Of a stretch of DNA of 64,000 nt, positions 34,817 through 44,749 are shown one piece after another; positions within the stretch are counted from its first letter, which is position 1; every line of letters begins with the position of its first letter. Under the pieces are notes generated by a model, which ran no database searches, was not told the DNA's origin, and saw only the letters and a list, made by a program, of their open reading frames with translations. This DNA comes from Leptospira semungkisensis (GTDB lineage: Bacteria; Spirochaetota; Leptospiria; Leptospirales; Leptospiraceae), in contig NZ_RQEP01000019.1 of NCBI RefSeq assembly GCF_004770055.1, positions 62,001-126,000 on the forward strand, written 5' to 3'. The translations under genes were made by a program, and so were the position numbers.

Positions 34817-37699
34817 ATGGCACAAGGTAAGAGCAAGGCAATCGTTCTGGTCTGGATTTTTCTTTTAGGAATTCTACTAACTTTTGGATCCGCCGGATGG
34901 AGTTATTATTTTGATCATTTTGGACCGGACCAAAAGGATACGAGTCAATCAAACTCTTCTCCCGGGAATGAGATTCGATCGAATTTCTTTCACTTAGGGA
35001 CGGATCTGTATTCCTTATTTTTGCCCGACCAGAATCGAGAGAGTCTTCTTGTTAAGATTGATTCTATTAAAAAAAGGAAAGAAGAACTAAAGTTAGGTCT
35101 TTCCGCTCTATCCAAGACTGGAACAGTTTCGGAGGAAGTAAAATCATTAGAAGAAGATCTGGAAGAAGTATATGAGTCCCTACTTTCAGGAAAGGCAATC
35201 TTGAACGGTGCAGGAAAGAATACTCAAATTGATTTTATTGAACATCTTTCTAAATCTACTCTTCCTAAGTTTGAAAGCCTAAGAGAAAAATGGGCGGATA
35301 CTTCTTTTGAGACTAGTCCTAAGGTAGTTTCTAAAAATTCAGTCTATTATCATTTCTTATTCGCAGTCTTTGGGACCCTTCTCTTACCTGCCCTTGCGAT
35401 CTATCTAAAACCTTTCTCAAGTCGGGGACCCATTTTGGAGTCGAGAGGAGATTCAGAAGAATTCATTCGGATCAAGACAGCTCTAGATAATGTGACTACG
35501 AATATCATGATGGCGGATCAGAACCTAAAGGTTACTTATATGAATAAGTCGATTCACCAGATGTTCTCAGATGCTGAGGAAGATATCAAGAAGCAACTTT
35601 CTCAATTTCGTTTAGAGGCTCTTATGGGAACGAATATTGATGCGTTCCATAAAAACCCTGCTCACCAAAGAAACTTGCTCAAAGATCTGACTAAGACCTT
35701 CCGTTCTAATATTGAGATCGGCGGGCGTTCCTTTGATCTAATTGCAAACCCTATCTTGACAAATTCAGGAGAGAGATTGGGAACTGTGGTGGAATGGGCG
35801 GATGTGACTGAGCAGAAAAAAATGCAGGAAGTCCGTAGAGCCGAAAATGAAGAGCTTACTCGCATCAAAGTGGCATTGGACAATACAAGTACCAATATTA
35901 TGATCGCTGATAACAATTTGAATATCAAATACATGAATAAGGCGATCGTGAAGATGTTCGAGATCGGAGAGAATGATATTCGGAAACAACTTAATAATTT
36001 CCACTTAAACAAGCTTATTGGATCGAATATAGATGTGTATCACAAGAATCCTGCTCACCAAAGAGGATTGCTCGCTTCCTTTACTACAACATTCAAATCA
36101 AGTATCGAGATTGGAGGTAGATCATTTGATCTGATCGCGAATCCAATCTTAACTGATTCGGGAGATCGCCTTGGTGCTGTGGTGGAATGGTCCGATGTTA
36201 CTGAGCAGAAAAAGGTCGCTGAAACAAGAAAACTTGAGAATGAGGAATTAACTAGGATCAAGGTAGCCTTGGATAATACGAGTACAAACGTAATGATTGC
36301 CGACATGGACTTCAATATCAAGTACATGAATAAAGCAGTCTACAAGATGTTCCAAGGAAGCGAGATGGACATTCGAAAACAATTAAGTGCTTTCAATTTG
36401 CAAAAGTTGATCGGGACGAATATAGATAGTTTCCATAAGAATCCGGCACACCAAAGGAATTTGGTCGGAAATCTGAACTCCACTTATGAGTCTTCAATTA
36501 ATATAGGAGGTCGTACTTTCAATCTAGTTGCGAACCCTATTTTAAGCACCGACGGACAAAGACTGGGTGCAGTTGTAGAATGGTCCGACATCACAGGCGA
36601 ACTGGCAGTACAGAAAGAGATCGAAGAGATTGTAAACGCTGCGACCAAGGGAGATTTTAAAACCAGATTGAATCTAGATGGTAAGGAAGGTTTCTTTAAA
36701 ACATTGGGAGAAGGATTGAATTCCTTACTACAAGTCAGTGAGGTGGGATTGAACGAAGTTCTTTCTGCATTGGAAAGACTCGCTAACGGAGACCTTACCT
36801 CTAAGATCGAGAACGAATACTTCGGTACTTTCGGCAAATTGAAAGAGTTCGGAAATACCACCGTAGATAAACTGAACGAGATCATGGGAGACATCGTCAT
36901 GAAATCGGGAAGCTTAGTCGGGTCTGCTGGCGAAGTTTCTTCCACCGCAAATTCATTAAGCCAGGGAGCTTCTCAACAAGCTGCTTCTGTAGAAGAAACG
37001 ACTTCTTCTCTGGAAGAGATGACTGCTTCCATCGATCAGAACGCAAGTAACTCCAAGCAAACGGAACAGATCGCCAGCCAATCATCTAGAGATGCTGAAG
37101 ATGGAGGAAAATCTGTAACTGAGACTGTAAGTGCAATGAAGCAAATTGCAGAGAAGATCTCTATCATAGAAGATATCGCTTACCAAACCAACTTACTCGC
37201 GTTGAATGCCGCAATAGAAGCGGCAAGAGCCGGAGAGCATGGAAGAGGATTTGCAGTAGTTGCTTCCGAAGTGCGTAAGTTAGCGGAGAGAAGCCAAAAG
37301 TCTGCGAATGAGATCTCAAGCCTTGCAGTTTCCTCTGTCGCAATCGCGGAAAAAGCAGGAAAACTGATCGGAGATATAGTTCCGAATATTAGAAAAACTG
37401 CAGATTTGGTCCAAGAGATCACTGCTTCCAGTGAGGAGCAAGCCTCTGGAGTTGTAGAGATCAATAAGGCAATGGGACAATTGGATCAGGTGTCACAACA
37501 GAATGCTTCTGCGTCAGAACAGCTAGCTGCGATCGCAGAAGAAATGAACAGCCAGGCGGAATCACTGCGTGAGTCTGTCATGTTCTTCCGCTTGAGTAAG
37601 GAGTCTCAAATTAAGGAAACAAGTAACGGCGCAGGCACAAGGAAAGCTTCTTTGAGATCCATCAACGTCCAAGAGAAGTCCAAGTTCGAAAAGTATTGA
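34817..37699 (+). CDS. methyl-accepting chemotaxis protein with three tandem PAS repeats
   Basis: This 960-aa transducer has TM1 (about 8-27), a small periplasmic part (28-175) and TM2 (about 177-197). Three near-identical cytoplasmic PAS units follow (218-333, 349-464, 480-594), 131 residues apart. Each carries ALDN...MNK, a KNPAHQR block and VVEW(A/S)D. Two HAMP-like segments (600-690) come after the PAS array, not after TM2. The signalling hairpin (784-826, with [20 protein letters not shown]) is standard. The C-terminus ends KFEKY, not a CheR-binding pentapeptide. PAS units suggest intracellular redox, energy or ligand sensing rather than periplasmic sensing. Confidence 0.9.
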   Translation: MAQGKSKAIVLVWIFLLGILLTFGSAGWSYYFDHFGPDQKDTSQSNSSPGNEIRSNFFHLGTDLYSLFLPDQNRESLLVKIDSIKKRKEELKLGLSALSKTGTVSEEVKSLEEDLEEVYESLLSGKAILNGAGKNTQIDFIEHLSKSTLPKFESLREKWADTSFETSPKVVSKNSVYYHFLFAVFGTLLLPALAIYLKPFSSRGPILESRGDSEEFIRIKTALDNVTTNIMMADQNLKVTYMNKSIHQMFSDAEEDIKKQLSQFRLEALMGTNIDAFHKNPAHQRNLLKDLTKTFRSNIEIGGRSFDLIANPILTNSGERLGTVVEWADVTEQKKMQEVRRAENEELTRIKVALDNTSTNIMIADNNLNIKYMNKAIVKMFEIGENDIRKQLNNFHLNKLIGSNIDVYHKNPAHQRGLLASFTTTFKSSIEIGGRSFDLIANPILTDSGDRLGAVVEWSDVTEQKKVAETRKLENEELTRIKVALDNTSTNVMIADMDFNIKYMNKAVYKMFQGSEMDIRKQLSAFNLQKLIGTNIDSFHKNPAHQRNLVGNLNSTYESSINIGGRTFNLVANPILSTDGQRLGAVVEWSDITGELAVQKEIEEIVNAATKGDFKTRLNLDGKEGFFKTLGEGLNSLLQVSEVGLNEVLSALERLANGDLTSKIENEYFGTFGKLKEFGNTTVDKLNEIMGDIVMKSGSLVGSAGEVSSTANSLSQGASQQAASVEETTSSLEEMTASIDQNASNSKQTEQIASQSSRDAEDGGKSVTETVSAMKQIAEKISIIEDIAYQTNLLALNAAIEAARAGEHGRGFAVVASEVRKLAERSQKSANEISSLAVSSVAIAEKAGKLIGDIVPNIRKTADLVQEITASSEEQASGVVEINKAMGQLDQVSQQNASASEQLAAIAEEMNSQAESLRESVMFFRLSKESQIKETSNGAGTRKASLRSINVQEKSKFEKY
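35468..36598 (+). repeat. three in-frame PAS-coding repeats in the MCP gene
   Basis: Three units with a 393-nt period (131 codons) encode very similar PAS domains of about 115 residues, joined by linkers of about 15 residues that also recur ([14 protein letters not shown]). The proteins are more alike than unrelated PAS domains, so the array arose by internal duplication. Such an array could also expand or contract by recombination. Confidence 0.85.
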
Positions 37700-37707
37700 G
37701 GGATTAG

Positions 37708-38223
37708 ATGAGTAATTTCGAAGACAATCAATACCTAACCTTTAAGATCGGAGAAGAGACTTTCGGGATCGGACTGCTGAATGTAAAGGAGATCTTAGAA
37801 TACACTCATGTGACTACGGTTCCGATGATGCCTTCTTTCATTCCGGGAGTGATCAATCTGCGAGGGAATGTCGTTCCTGTCTTAGATGTAAGCGACAAGT
37901 TCTTTAAGAAGAAGCATTCTCCGGATAAAAGAACTTGTATCGTGATCGTGGAGGTCCCCGAGTCAGTTAACGGAGCAAGGATGGATATAGGTCTCATCGT
38001 AGAGTCGGTCTATGAGGTCTTAAGCATTCCTTCTGCCGAGATAGAGCCTCCCCCAACCTTTGGATCCAGGATAAGAGTAGACTTTCTCTCCGGTATGGCT
38101 AGGCAATCTAGCGGTTTCATTCTTCTTCTAAATCTTATCCGCCTACTGACTGTAGAAGAGCTCACTGCGTTGGAAGAAACAAGAGACGAGGCAACTCATC
38201 TGACATCTTCCAATGCTGTCTGA
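37708..38223 (+). CDS. cheW: chemotaxis coupling protein CheW
   Basis: CheW links receptors to the P5 domain of CheA. This 171-aa protein is one CheW domain with the usual pattern YLTFKIGEETFGIGLLNVKE (residues 9-28), FIPGVINLRGNVVPVLD, and GLIVESVYEVLSIPSAEIEP. It lies 8 nt after the MCP gene with Shine-Dalgarno-like GAGGGAT. The C-terminus runs into the start of cheD with an 11-nt overlap. Length and motifs are ordinary. Confidence 0.95.
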   Translation: MSNFEDNQYLTFKIGEETFGIGLLNVKEILEYTHVTTVPMMPSFIPGVINLRGNVVPVLDVSDKFFKKKHSPDKRTCIVIVEVPESVNGARMDIGLIVESVYEVLSIPSAEIEPPPTFGSRIRVDFLSGMARQSSGFILLLNLIRLLTVEELTALEETRDEATHLTSSNAV

Positions 38224-38716
38224 GATGGAACCAGATATAGTAAAGGATATCTTCTTACAGCCAGGAGGCCTGTATTGGGGGGAGAATGGTACAAGAATAC
38301 GAACGTTACTTGGTTCCTGCGTTGCAGTTTGTCTTTGGCATCCCTATTACCGAGTGGGTGGAATGGCACATATCATGTTGCCCAAAAGGCCTGCAAGCAT
38401 ACCGGATGCACATAACAAATATGCGGATGATGCGATAGAGACATTCTTACATAAATTCCTTCAGTTAGGAGAAAGACCGGGAAGATTCGTATGCAAGATA
38501 TTCGGAGGAGCCTCCATGTTCTCTCCAGACGAGGAGAAATTGGAGGAAGTAAAAAAGATCGTAGAGATCGGCGATAAAAACGTGGAAGCAGTCCAAACGC
38601 TGATCAAGAAGGCAAATATCACTCTTGCCGCTTCTCATACTGGAGGCACTTCTCATAGAAAGATTTATTTTTCCCTCTGGGACGGAGAGGTCTATATGGA
38701 GAATCCAAAGAATTAA
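38213..38716 (+). CDS. cheD: chemoreceptor glutamine deamidase CheD
   Basis: CheD deamidates glutamines on chemoreceptors and in some bacteria binds a CheY phosphatase. This 167-aa protein has the catalytic Cys and His of the family in LLGSCVAVCLWHP (C of GSC) and GGMAHIMLP (His of MAH), plus FGGASMF and SHTGGTSHRKIYF. The start is ATG 38213, overlapping cheW by 11 nt. A second ATG at 38225, just after the cheW stop, is an alternative. Neither has a clear Shine-Dalgarno, so it probably depends on coupling to cheW. Confidence 0.92.
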   Translation: MLSEMEPDIVKDIFLQPGGLYWGENGTRIRTLLGSCVAVCLWHPYYRVGGMAHIMLPKRPASIPDAHNKYADDAIETFLHKFLQLGERPGRFVCKIFGGASMFSPDEEKLEEVKKIVEIGDKNVEAVQTLIKKANITLAASHTGGTSHRKIYFSLWDGEVYMENPKN

Positions 38717-38722
38717 TAAAAT

Positions 38723-39754
38723 ATGATATATGTTTTCATAATAGATGATTCCGCCGTAGTCCGGACTGTGTTGACTCAAGTTCTGGAAAAGAACAACGAT
38801 ATCAAGGTGATAGGATCTTCTCCTGATCCTGTATTTGCATTGGAGAAACTCGAGAAATCGGGAGACTGGCCTGACGTATTCGTGCTGGATATAGAAATGC
38901 CGCGGATGGATGGAATTAGTTTTTTAAAGAAGATTATGCATGAAAGACCAACCCCTGTTTTGATCTGTTCTTCTCTGGCAGAAAAAGAATCCGAAACTAC
39001 TTGGATCGCTTTGAAAGAAGGAGCGGTAGGAATCGTAACGAAACCTAAAATAGGCCTAAAGGATTTTTTAGAAGATTCAGTAGTATATTTGGGAGAAGCA
39101 GTCAGATCCGCATCCGTTTCTAAAGTGAGAGCTCATTCTAAAGTAGGAAGTATCCCGTTAAAGACAAAAGCATTAGATTTTTCTAAAATAAAAACGACCG
39201 ATAGGATTATTGCCATCGGAACTTCTACCGGTGGAACCATCGCGTTAGAAGAGATACTTACTTCCTTGCCTGCAGATTGTCCTGGAATAGTGATAGTGCA
39301 GCACATGCCGGAAAGATTCACCGAAGCATTTGCAAATCGTTTGGATAAAATTTGCAAGATCCAAGTCAGAGAGGCGAAAGATGGAGACAGGGTACAAGAA
39401 GGCACCGCTCTAATCGCTCCTGGAAACAAGCACATGGAAGTCATTGGAAATGGCGCTCAATTCGTTGTCAGAGTTACGGAGGGTCCACTTGTTAACAGGC
39501 ATCGTCCTTCCGTAGATGTGCTATTTCATTCTGTTGCTAAGAATGTAGGAAGAAATGCAAAGGCATTCTTACTTACAGGAATGGGAGCGGACGGAGCGGC
39601 AGGTCTATTAGAGATCCGAAAAACTGGAGGGAGAACGATCGCTCAAGACGAGGCAAGCTCTGTAGTGTTCGGAATGCCTAAAGAGGCGATCGAGAGAGGA
39701 GCCGCCGAAAAGATCTTGTCCTTAGACGAGATACCGGCAGAGATCCTTGCTTGA
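38723..39754 (+). CDS. cheB: chemoreceptor methylesterase CheB
   Basis: CheB removes methyl groups from receptors when phosphorylated by CheA. The 343-aa protein has a receiver (phospho-acceptor D56 in VLDIEMPRMDG) and a methylesterase domain with the triad S168 (GTSTGG), H194 (VQHMPERF) and D290 (GMGADGAAG). It ends the signalling operon, and its stop codon lies inside the terminator stem. The partner methyltransferase CheR is not in this operon, so methylation must be supplied from another locus. Confidence 0.95.
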   Translation: MIYVFIIDDSAVVRTVLTQVLEKNNDIKVIGSSPDPVFALEKLEKSGDWPDVFVLDIEMPRMDGISFLKKIMHERPTPVLICSSLAEKESETTWIALKEGAVGIVTKPKIGLKDFLEDSVVYLGEAVRSASVSKVRAHSKVGSIPLKTKALDFSKIKTTDRIIAIGTSTGGTIALEEILTSLPADCPGIVIVQHMPERFTEAFANRLDKICKIQVREAKDGDRVQEGTALIAPGNKHMEVIGNGAQFVVRVTEGPLVNRHRPSVDVLFHSVAKNVGRNAKAFLLTGMGADGAAGLLEIRKTGGRTIAQDEASSVVFGMPKEAIERGAAEKILSLDEIPAEILA

Positions 39755-39782
39755 ATTGAATACAAGCAAGGATCCTTTTTTA
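39742..39782 (+). terminator. intrinsic terminator of the chemotaxis operon
   Basis: Perfect 12-bp arms GATCCTTGCTTG (39742-39753) and CAAGCAAGGATC (39763-39774) are followed by a T-run. The first arm comprises the last codons of cheB and most of its stop codon, so the terminator is partly coding. The minus-strand neighbour ends at 39784. Confidence 0.9.
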
Positions 39783-39783
39783 G

Positions 39784-42525
39784 TTACAGTAAGGAAAGAG
39801 TTACTTTATTCCTTCTTTCTTGGATCTCTTCAGGAGTTTCGATCTTAAGGACCTCGTCCGGAACGATCTTGAAGATGGATTGTCCTTTTTGGATGATCTT
39901 TCCATCACTATCTTTCAAAAGAACTTCTTTGATCGTTCCTGAGAAAGGTGCAGTGATCTTATTGAACATCTTCATGACTTCAACGATGAATAAAGGCTGA
40001 CCGGCTTTGAAATGGTCCCCTTCTTTTGCCATAACAGGAAGATCTGGAGCTTCTTTGGAATAGAACATACCACCCATAGGAGACACTATCTCGTCGGAGC
40101 TTGCCTTAGGAGCAGGAGCCAAGAACTTGATGAAAGCATCTCTTGTATCCGTTTTTCTAAATTCTTCAGGAATTACTGGTTCTAAGTTCTCGTCTATGGT
40201 CAGCTTATAGAATCCTGATTTATTTCCTAAGTTCGGGATCAGTTTTAGAAGCTCTAGGCCGACCTGGAATCCTTTGTGAGAGGAAACTGCTTTTGTCCAA
40301 AGAGAATTATCGAATCCGGAAGCTTTAGATCCTGCAAAGAAGGAATCCCAATCAGTAGAATCCGCTTTTTTGCCGGTTCTTACTTCTAGTTCTTTATAGA
40401 AAGCTAATGCAGATTGAAGTACTTGTTGATCATGATCCCAGATCTGTTCGGATGGAGACTGGTGCAATTCTCCCTCCATGTGCAGATAATAGTAGAGATC
40501 AGTCAGAACATGGATCGGATTTCTAAGCCAAATGACTTGGTCTTTCTCGATCTTCCAAGAAATATTCTCATGATATCCTAAAAAGCCTGCAAGTAAATGA
40601 GCGTCGCTCAGTAGGTCCATCACTGGTCTTGTGATCAGAGTCAGCTTTCTGGAAAGAGTCTTCTTTGCTTCTGCAGGAGCTGCCGCAACAACCTTGTTCC
40701 AAGCGACTTCCAGATCCACATCCTTGCCTAAACTCTCTAACGCACCTACCGCAGCAAGATACGAGATCATGAATGCTGTAGAAGGTTTGAAGAGAGGATC
40801 CTTTCCGAGGATCCAGTTAATCAATCCGTAATGGACGATTAGGTTCGTTTGTAGATCCTGGCCTCTTAACTCAGTCTTGCGAAGTATGTTTCCGAGCTTA
40901 CGAAGATTGTCTTCTCTGCTTGTTCCATAAGTGATCAAGAGAGCAATATTCGAATCGTAAGCGCCGGCTACTTTATAATGTACGAATAAACCTGTATCAG
41001 GGTTACGAACAGAGATCCCTTGGTCATCGCGAATCTCTTCCGGTAAAGGCTTGGACCAGTTTAAGATCACTCCTCCCGCGTGCGGTTGGATTGCCTTATT
41101 GGTTGCATTGATCCTGACTTCTGCTCCGGAGATATTGCGGACAATTCGCTCCGGTTTAGGTAATCTTTTTCCGTGAAGAGCGATAAGTGCCATCGCTTCG
41201 ATAAGGCTGTCTACGATGAAGAACTCCGCTTTGTTTTCCGGATTGGTAAACTTGAGTGAATACACCATCTCAGTCACTCTGTGCTCTACCTGGATACGAG
41301 TGTTCATCTCCATGAAGAAGTGATTGGTGCCTTCTACAATAAGCTCGAAAGTGGAAACGCTATTGAGTGCCACTGCCTTTCCGAATCTTTCAGACTGCTC
41401 TTCCATTTCTTGAAGAACTTTGAGGTCAGCCTTTAGGATCTCTGCTTTCTTCGCGGAAACTTTTTCCACTGCAGCGATCTCGTTTTGAAGTAATTCTTGG
41501 GTTAAGGAAATCTCGAGAAGTTTCTGTTCGTGCATCTGAACGGAACAGTCTCTTCCTCCAAGAGCAAGACACCATTCGCCGTTACCGATCAATTGGATCT
41601 CATTGTGACGGGTCTTCTCGATATTTAATTCGATGAGGAAGTTCCTGTTGGATCCAGGTGCGGTTACCTTGGACTCGGATAGGATCTCCTGGACTGCGGT
41701 TTTTACTTCGTCAGGTTTAGAGACAACCCTTTGTCCCTTACCTCCACCACCGCCCACATACTTGAAGCGAATCCTGTTGGACGGATACTTCTTCCAAATA
41801 TCAGCACATTCTATTTCGGCCTGTGCTTGCAATTCGGCAATGGTGACTAACTCTACAATCTTTTCGTAACCTGCATAAAGAAGTGCTTCTGCATTTTCAG
41901 CGGCTGACAAAGAAGAATCATATTTGAAGTTTAATCCCTTCTCTTTTGCAAGAGAAGTAAGAGCCTTTTCATCAGACGCTTTCTTCAGTAAGCAAGTAGC
42001 GGAAATAGTATCCACTCCGGGAGTTACGGAAACATTCAGTTTACGAGCGAGCTTCTTTGCTTCATCTTTAGAACCAGCTTGGTGAGCCACATGAGAAGAA
42101 GGTCCCATGAATGTAATTCCGCTGGCCTCGATTGCCTCGATGAACTCTGCATCTTCTGCCATGAATCCGTAGCCGGCAAAGATATGAGTGTAATCATTAT
42201 CCTTAGCAATTTGAATGATCTGCTTGATACGCGCTGCTTTTTCTTCTGCGCCTGCACCCATATAATCCGGAACCCTGTGGATATTAGAAGGAAATCTAAA
42301 ACCACGTAGTTCTGGTCCAAGTGCCATCGGATAAACAACGGAATCCTTTTCGGAAAGAAGAATCCCATATTCTCTGATCCCGATTTGGTCGAAGATCTCC
42401 ATCGCTTCCTTGCGCACTGGTCCTCGACAAACGATCAAACATTTGATCGTTTCTAAGGAGAAGGAATGGATCCAAGGAGAAGTTGATTCGCGAAATGTAA
42501 TACGTCGATTTTGGTAGTCGATCAT
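39784..42525 (-). CDS. fused biotin carboxylase / biotin carboxyl carrier subunit of an acyl-CoA carboxylase
   Basis: This 913-aa subunit carboxylates biotin with ATP and bicarbonate. The N-terminal biotin carboxylase region has GYGFMAEDAEF (119-129), the glycine-rich ATP loop KYVGGGGGKGQR (256-267) and EMNTRIQVEH (406-415). A C-terminal BCCP domain (about 830-890) carries the biotin lysine K852 in VEVMKMF. The stretch of about 500-800 between them is not a domain I recognise. Compared with normal AccC (about 450 aa) it is long and diverged. The partner is the carboxyltransferase gene 6 nt upstream. The acyl-CoA (acetyl, propionyl or other) cannot be decided from sequence. Confidence 0.85.
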   Translation of the reverse strand: MIDYQNRRITFRESTSPWIHSFSLETIKCLIVCRGPVRKEAMEIFDQIGIREYGILLSEKDSVVYPMALGPELRGFRFPSNIHRVPDYMGAGAEEKAARIKQIIQIAKDNDYTHIFAGYGFMAEDAEFIEAIEASGITFMGPSSHVAHQAGSKDEAKKLARKLNVSVTPGVDTISATCLLKKASDEKALTSLAKEKGLNFKYDSSLSAAENAEALLYAGYEKIVELVTIAELQAQAEIECADIWKKYPSNRIRFKYVGGGGGKGQRVVSKPDEVKTAVQEILSESKVTAPGSNRNFLIELNIEKTRHNEIQLIGNGEWCLALGGRDCSVQMHEQKLLEISLTQELLQNEIAAVEKVSAKKAEILKADLKVLQEMEEQSERFGKAVALNSVSTFELIVEGTNHFFMEMNTRIQVEHRVTEMVYSLKFTNPENKAEFFIVDSLIEAMALIALHGKRLPKPERIVRNISGAEVRINATNKAIQPHAGGVILNWSKPLPEEIRDDQGISVRNPDTGLFVHYKVAGAYDSNIALLITYGTSREDNLRKLGNILRKTELRGQDLQTNLIVHYGLINWILGKDPLFKPSTAFMISYLAAVGALESLGKDVDLEVAWNKVVAAAPAEAKKTLSRKLTLITRPVMDLLSDAHLLAGFLGYHENISWKIEKDQVIWLRNPIHVLTDLYYYLHMEGELHQSPSEQIWDHDQQVLQSALAFYKELEVRTGKKADSTDWDSFFAGSKASGFDNSLWTKAVSSHKGFQVGLELLKLIPNLGNKSGFYKLTIDENLEPVIPEEFRKTDTRDAFIKFLAPAPKASSDEIVSPMGGMFYSKEAPDLPVMAKEGDHFKAGQPLFIVEVMKMFNKITAPFSGTIKEVLLKDSDGKIIQKGQSIFKIVPDEVLKIETPEEIQERRNKVTLSLL

Positions 42526-42531
42526 CTTTGT

Positions 42532-44184
42532 TTACTCGAACTCCCTTTGAGGTCCGGACATAGGTCCTGGTTTGTAGTGTCGGATTAAATAATCTAAGTT
42601 TTGGAAGAGAATGTTTCTGGTGGTTCCAGGAAGAACGATCCTGGAAACGGATCCGAGAGAGAGAGCCTCTTTCGGGTTCATCAGTTCCTTCTCGTATCTT
42701 TGGGAAAGGGATTGCAGTTTCTTATCTCGAACTGCAGCAGCTTCCTTGTCGGAGAGTCCCTTTTTCAGATTTTCCTTATATTCTCTTTGGATCTCGGAGA
42801 TCTCGTCTTTATAGACGTAATCTTTTCCTGCAGGACCCATTACCGCAATCCTAGCGGTTGGAAGCGCGAATACCATATCTGCTCCTGTATGATAGGAGTT
42901 GAAGGTAGCATACGCACCACCGAAAGCATTTCGGATGATTAGAGTAAGTCTTGGAGTTCTGATATCAATGATGGAATCCAGAAGTTTTCTTCCTTCCAAA
43001 ACGATACCGTTATGCTCTTGTTCTTTTCCAGGTAGGAACCCAGTAGTATCCTCTAAGAAGATCAAAGGAATATTGTATACGTTACAGAAGCGAATGAATC
43101 TGGTTCCTTTTCTTGCCGCACCGATATCGATCTGGCCGGAAGAAACCGCAGAGTTATTCGCAACGAAACCTACCACATGTCCACCCAATCTACCGAAAGC
43201 GGTTACTAGGTTTCTGGATCTTTGAGGTTGGATCTCGAAATATTGTCCATGATCACAAATATTCTGAATATATAATGTGATATCGAAAGGAGTGTTCATT
43301 CCTGTCGGAGAATTGAAAGTCTTCTTGAAAAGAATCTCTTCTTCGTAGATGAACCTGTCCGTTGGATCCGAAGTAGGATGGAAAGGAGCAGCACTCGAAT
43401 TATTGTCCGGCAAATAAGAAAGAAGACGAAGAGCAGTTCTAAGAGCGCCTAACTCGTCATTCGTAACTAGATCCACTACCCCGCTTTGTCCGTGAACCTT
43501 AGGTCCTCCCAGATCATCTGCAGTGATATCTTCTCCCAAAACCGATTTAACTACGCCCGGTCCAGTCAATCCGAAGAATGTATTCTCCGGTTGGATCATG
43601 AAGGAACCTTGCCTTGGAAGGTAAGCTCCTCCCCCTGCATTGAATCCGAACATGAGCATTAGGCTTGGAACAACGCCACTAATCTTACGAAGAGCAGTGA
43701 ATGCTTCGGAGTATCCGTCGAGTCCGCCTACTCCTGCAGGAACGTAAGCACCTGCGGAGTCGTTCATTCCGATCAGAGGAATTCCGTGCTCACCGGCCAT
43801 ATAGATAAGTCTTGCGAGTTTGTTTCCATTGGTTGCGTCCATGGAACCGGCTCTAAGGGTGAAGTCATGTCCGTAAATCGCGACATCCCTTCCGTTGATA
43901 TTTAAAATTCCAGTGATTAAGGAAGCACCGTCTAGGTTCTTTCCCCAGTTTTGGTAGAGGATATTAGGTTCAGAATTGGTAAGTACCTTAATTCTTTCCC
44001 AGACTGTCATCCTTCCCTTGGAGTGTTGTACTAGGATCCTATCCGTTCCACCGCCCTTAAGGGGTTTCTCCAAGAGTTCTTTGCCCATGGTATTTGCTTC
44101 TTCATAGATACCTGGGTTTGTTTCCGGTTCCGATTTACTAGTGCTCTGGAACGGATTTTCAAACGAGTACGTGTTTTCCGACAT
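42532..44184 (-). CDS. acyl-CoA carboxylase carboxyltransferase subunit
   Basis: This 550-aa carboxyltransferase moves the carboxyl from biotin to acyl-CoA. It is of the PccB/MccB/AccD5 type with both crotonase-like halves in one chain: [20 protein letters not shown] and [15 protein letters not shown] in the N half, and [20 protein letters not shown] with [20 protein letters not shown] in the C half. It is the first gene of the pair and the biotin subunit starts 6 nt on. Since leptospires are thought to lack an AccA/AccD pair, it may make malonyl-CoA; that is inference. Confidence 0.9.
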   Translation of the reverse strand: MSENTYSFENPFQSTSKSEPETNPGIYEEANTMGKELLEKPLKGGGTDRILVQHSKGRMTVWERIKVLTNSEPNILYQNWGKNLDGASLITGILNINGRDVAIYGHDFTLRAGSMDATNGNKLARLIYMAGEHGIPLIGMNDSAGAYVPAGVGGLDGYSEAFTALRKISGVVPSLMLMFGFNAGGGAYLPRQGSFMIQPENTFFGLTGPGVVKSVLGEDITADDLGGPKVHGQSGVVDLVTNDELGALRTALRLLSYLPDNNSSAAPFHPTSDPTDRFIYEEEILFKKTFNSPTGMNTPFDITLYIQNICDHGQYFEIQPQRSRNLVTAFGRLGGHVVGFVANNSAVSSGQIDIGAARKGTRFIRFCNVYNIPLIFLEDTTGFLPGKEQEHNGIVLEGRKLLDSIIDIRTPRLTLIIRNAFGGAYATFNSYHTGADMVFALPTARIAVMGPAGKDYVYKDEISEIQREYKENLKKGLSDKEAAAVRDKKLQSLSQRYEKELMNPKEALSLGSVSRIVLPGTTRNILFQNLDYLIRHYKPGPMSGPQREFE

Positions 44185-44362
44185 GTTGGTGTTGTCCGCG
44201 GAGGATTATTCGGGAAAAATCTAGATCGATCTTTAAGAGGTTTGCTTTTCAGCCTGCCCCTAAAATGGACCTAGACCGCCAATACACAGTTTTTAGAGAA
44301 AGGCCAGGGAGGAAAGCTTAAAATCAAAAGTAAGAAGAGCAAAGATAGGAAGAAGTAAAGAA

Positions 44363-44388
44363 CGCCTCTCTTCTGACAAATCGAGGCG
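44363..44388 (-). terminator. possible terminator of the partner-switching operon
   Basis: Arms CGCCTC and GAGGCG around a 14-nt loop lie about 17 nt past the STAS stop on the minus strand. The T-rich tail (TTCTTT) is imperfect. The rest of the 220-nt gap 44185-44404 is the leader of the carboxyltransferase gene, where no clear promoter is seen. Confidence 0.4.
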
Positions 44389-44404
44389 ACTTTTATATGG
44401 GAAT

Positions 44405-44734
44405 TTATTGCAGGGAAGAATCCACAGTATCATAGATCCTAAAAAGAGAATCCATGTCTATGATCTCGAATACCTTTCTTACTGCAGGACGAAGCGCTGC
44501 AAGTTTAAGTTGGATCTCTCTTTCCTTGCAGACCCGCAAAGATCCTACAATTACTCTGAGCCCGGCGGAGGAAACGAATTCGACATTGGACATATCCAAT
44601 ACGATATTTTGCTCGTTTGCCTTCCGGATATGATCCATGAACGCCTGTTCGATCTTATGGGTATTATGAACATCCATGTTCCCGATAAGATGAATCACCC
44701 TGGAGTTCCCTTTGATTTCTACTGTAAGTTCCAT
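44405..44734 (-). CDS. anti-sigma factor antagonist (RsbV/SpoIIAA-like STAS protein)
   Basis: This 109-aa single STAS domain has the complete phosphorylation loop NIVLDMSNVEFVSSAGLRVI (about 40-59), with the serine expected to be phosphorylated in SSAGLRV. Such proteins are phosphorylated by an RsbW-type kinase and reactivated by an RsbU-type phosphatase. Both those domains are in the large protein encoded 15 nt upstream, so this is probably its substrate. Unphosphorylated, it would bind an anti-sigma factor or another target; no sigma factor is adjacent. Confidence 0.88.
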   Translation of the reverse strand: MELTVEIKGNSRVIHLIGNMDVHNTHKIEQAFMDHIRKANEQNIVLDMSNVEFVSSAGLRVIVGSLRVCKEREIQLKLAALRPAVRKVFEIIDMDSLFRIYDTVDSSLQ

Positions 44735-44749
44735 CCTTTCCTCAGTCGC

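Noticed and set aside
35468..36598. Regularly spaced repeats as a possible CRISPR array
   Set aside because: The 393-nt period is in-frame PAS coding, with no short direct repeats and spacers.
36484..36945. Repeated open frames opposite the PAS array
   Set aside because: They recur only because the sense PAS repeats recur.
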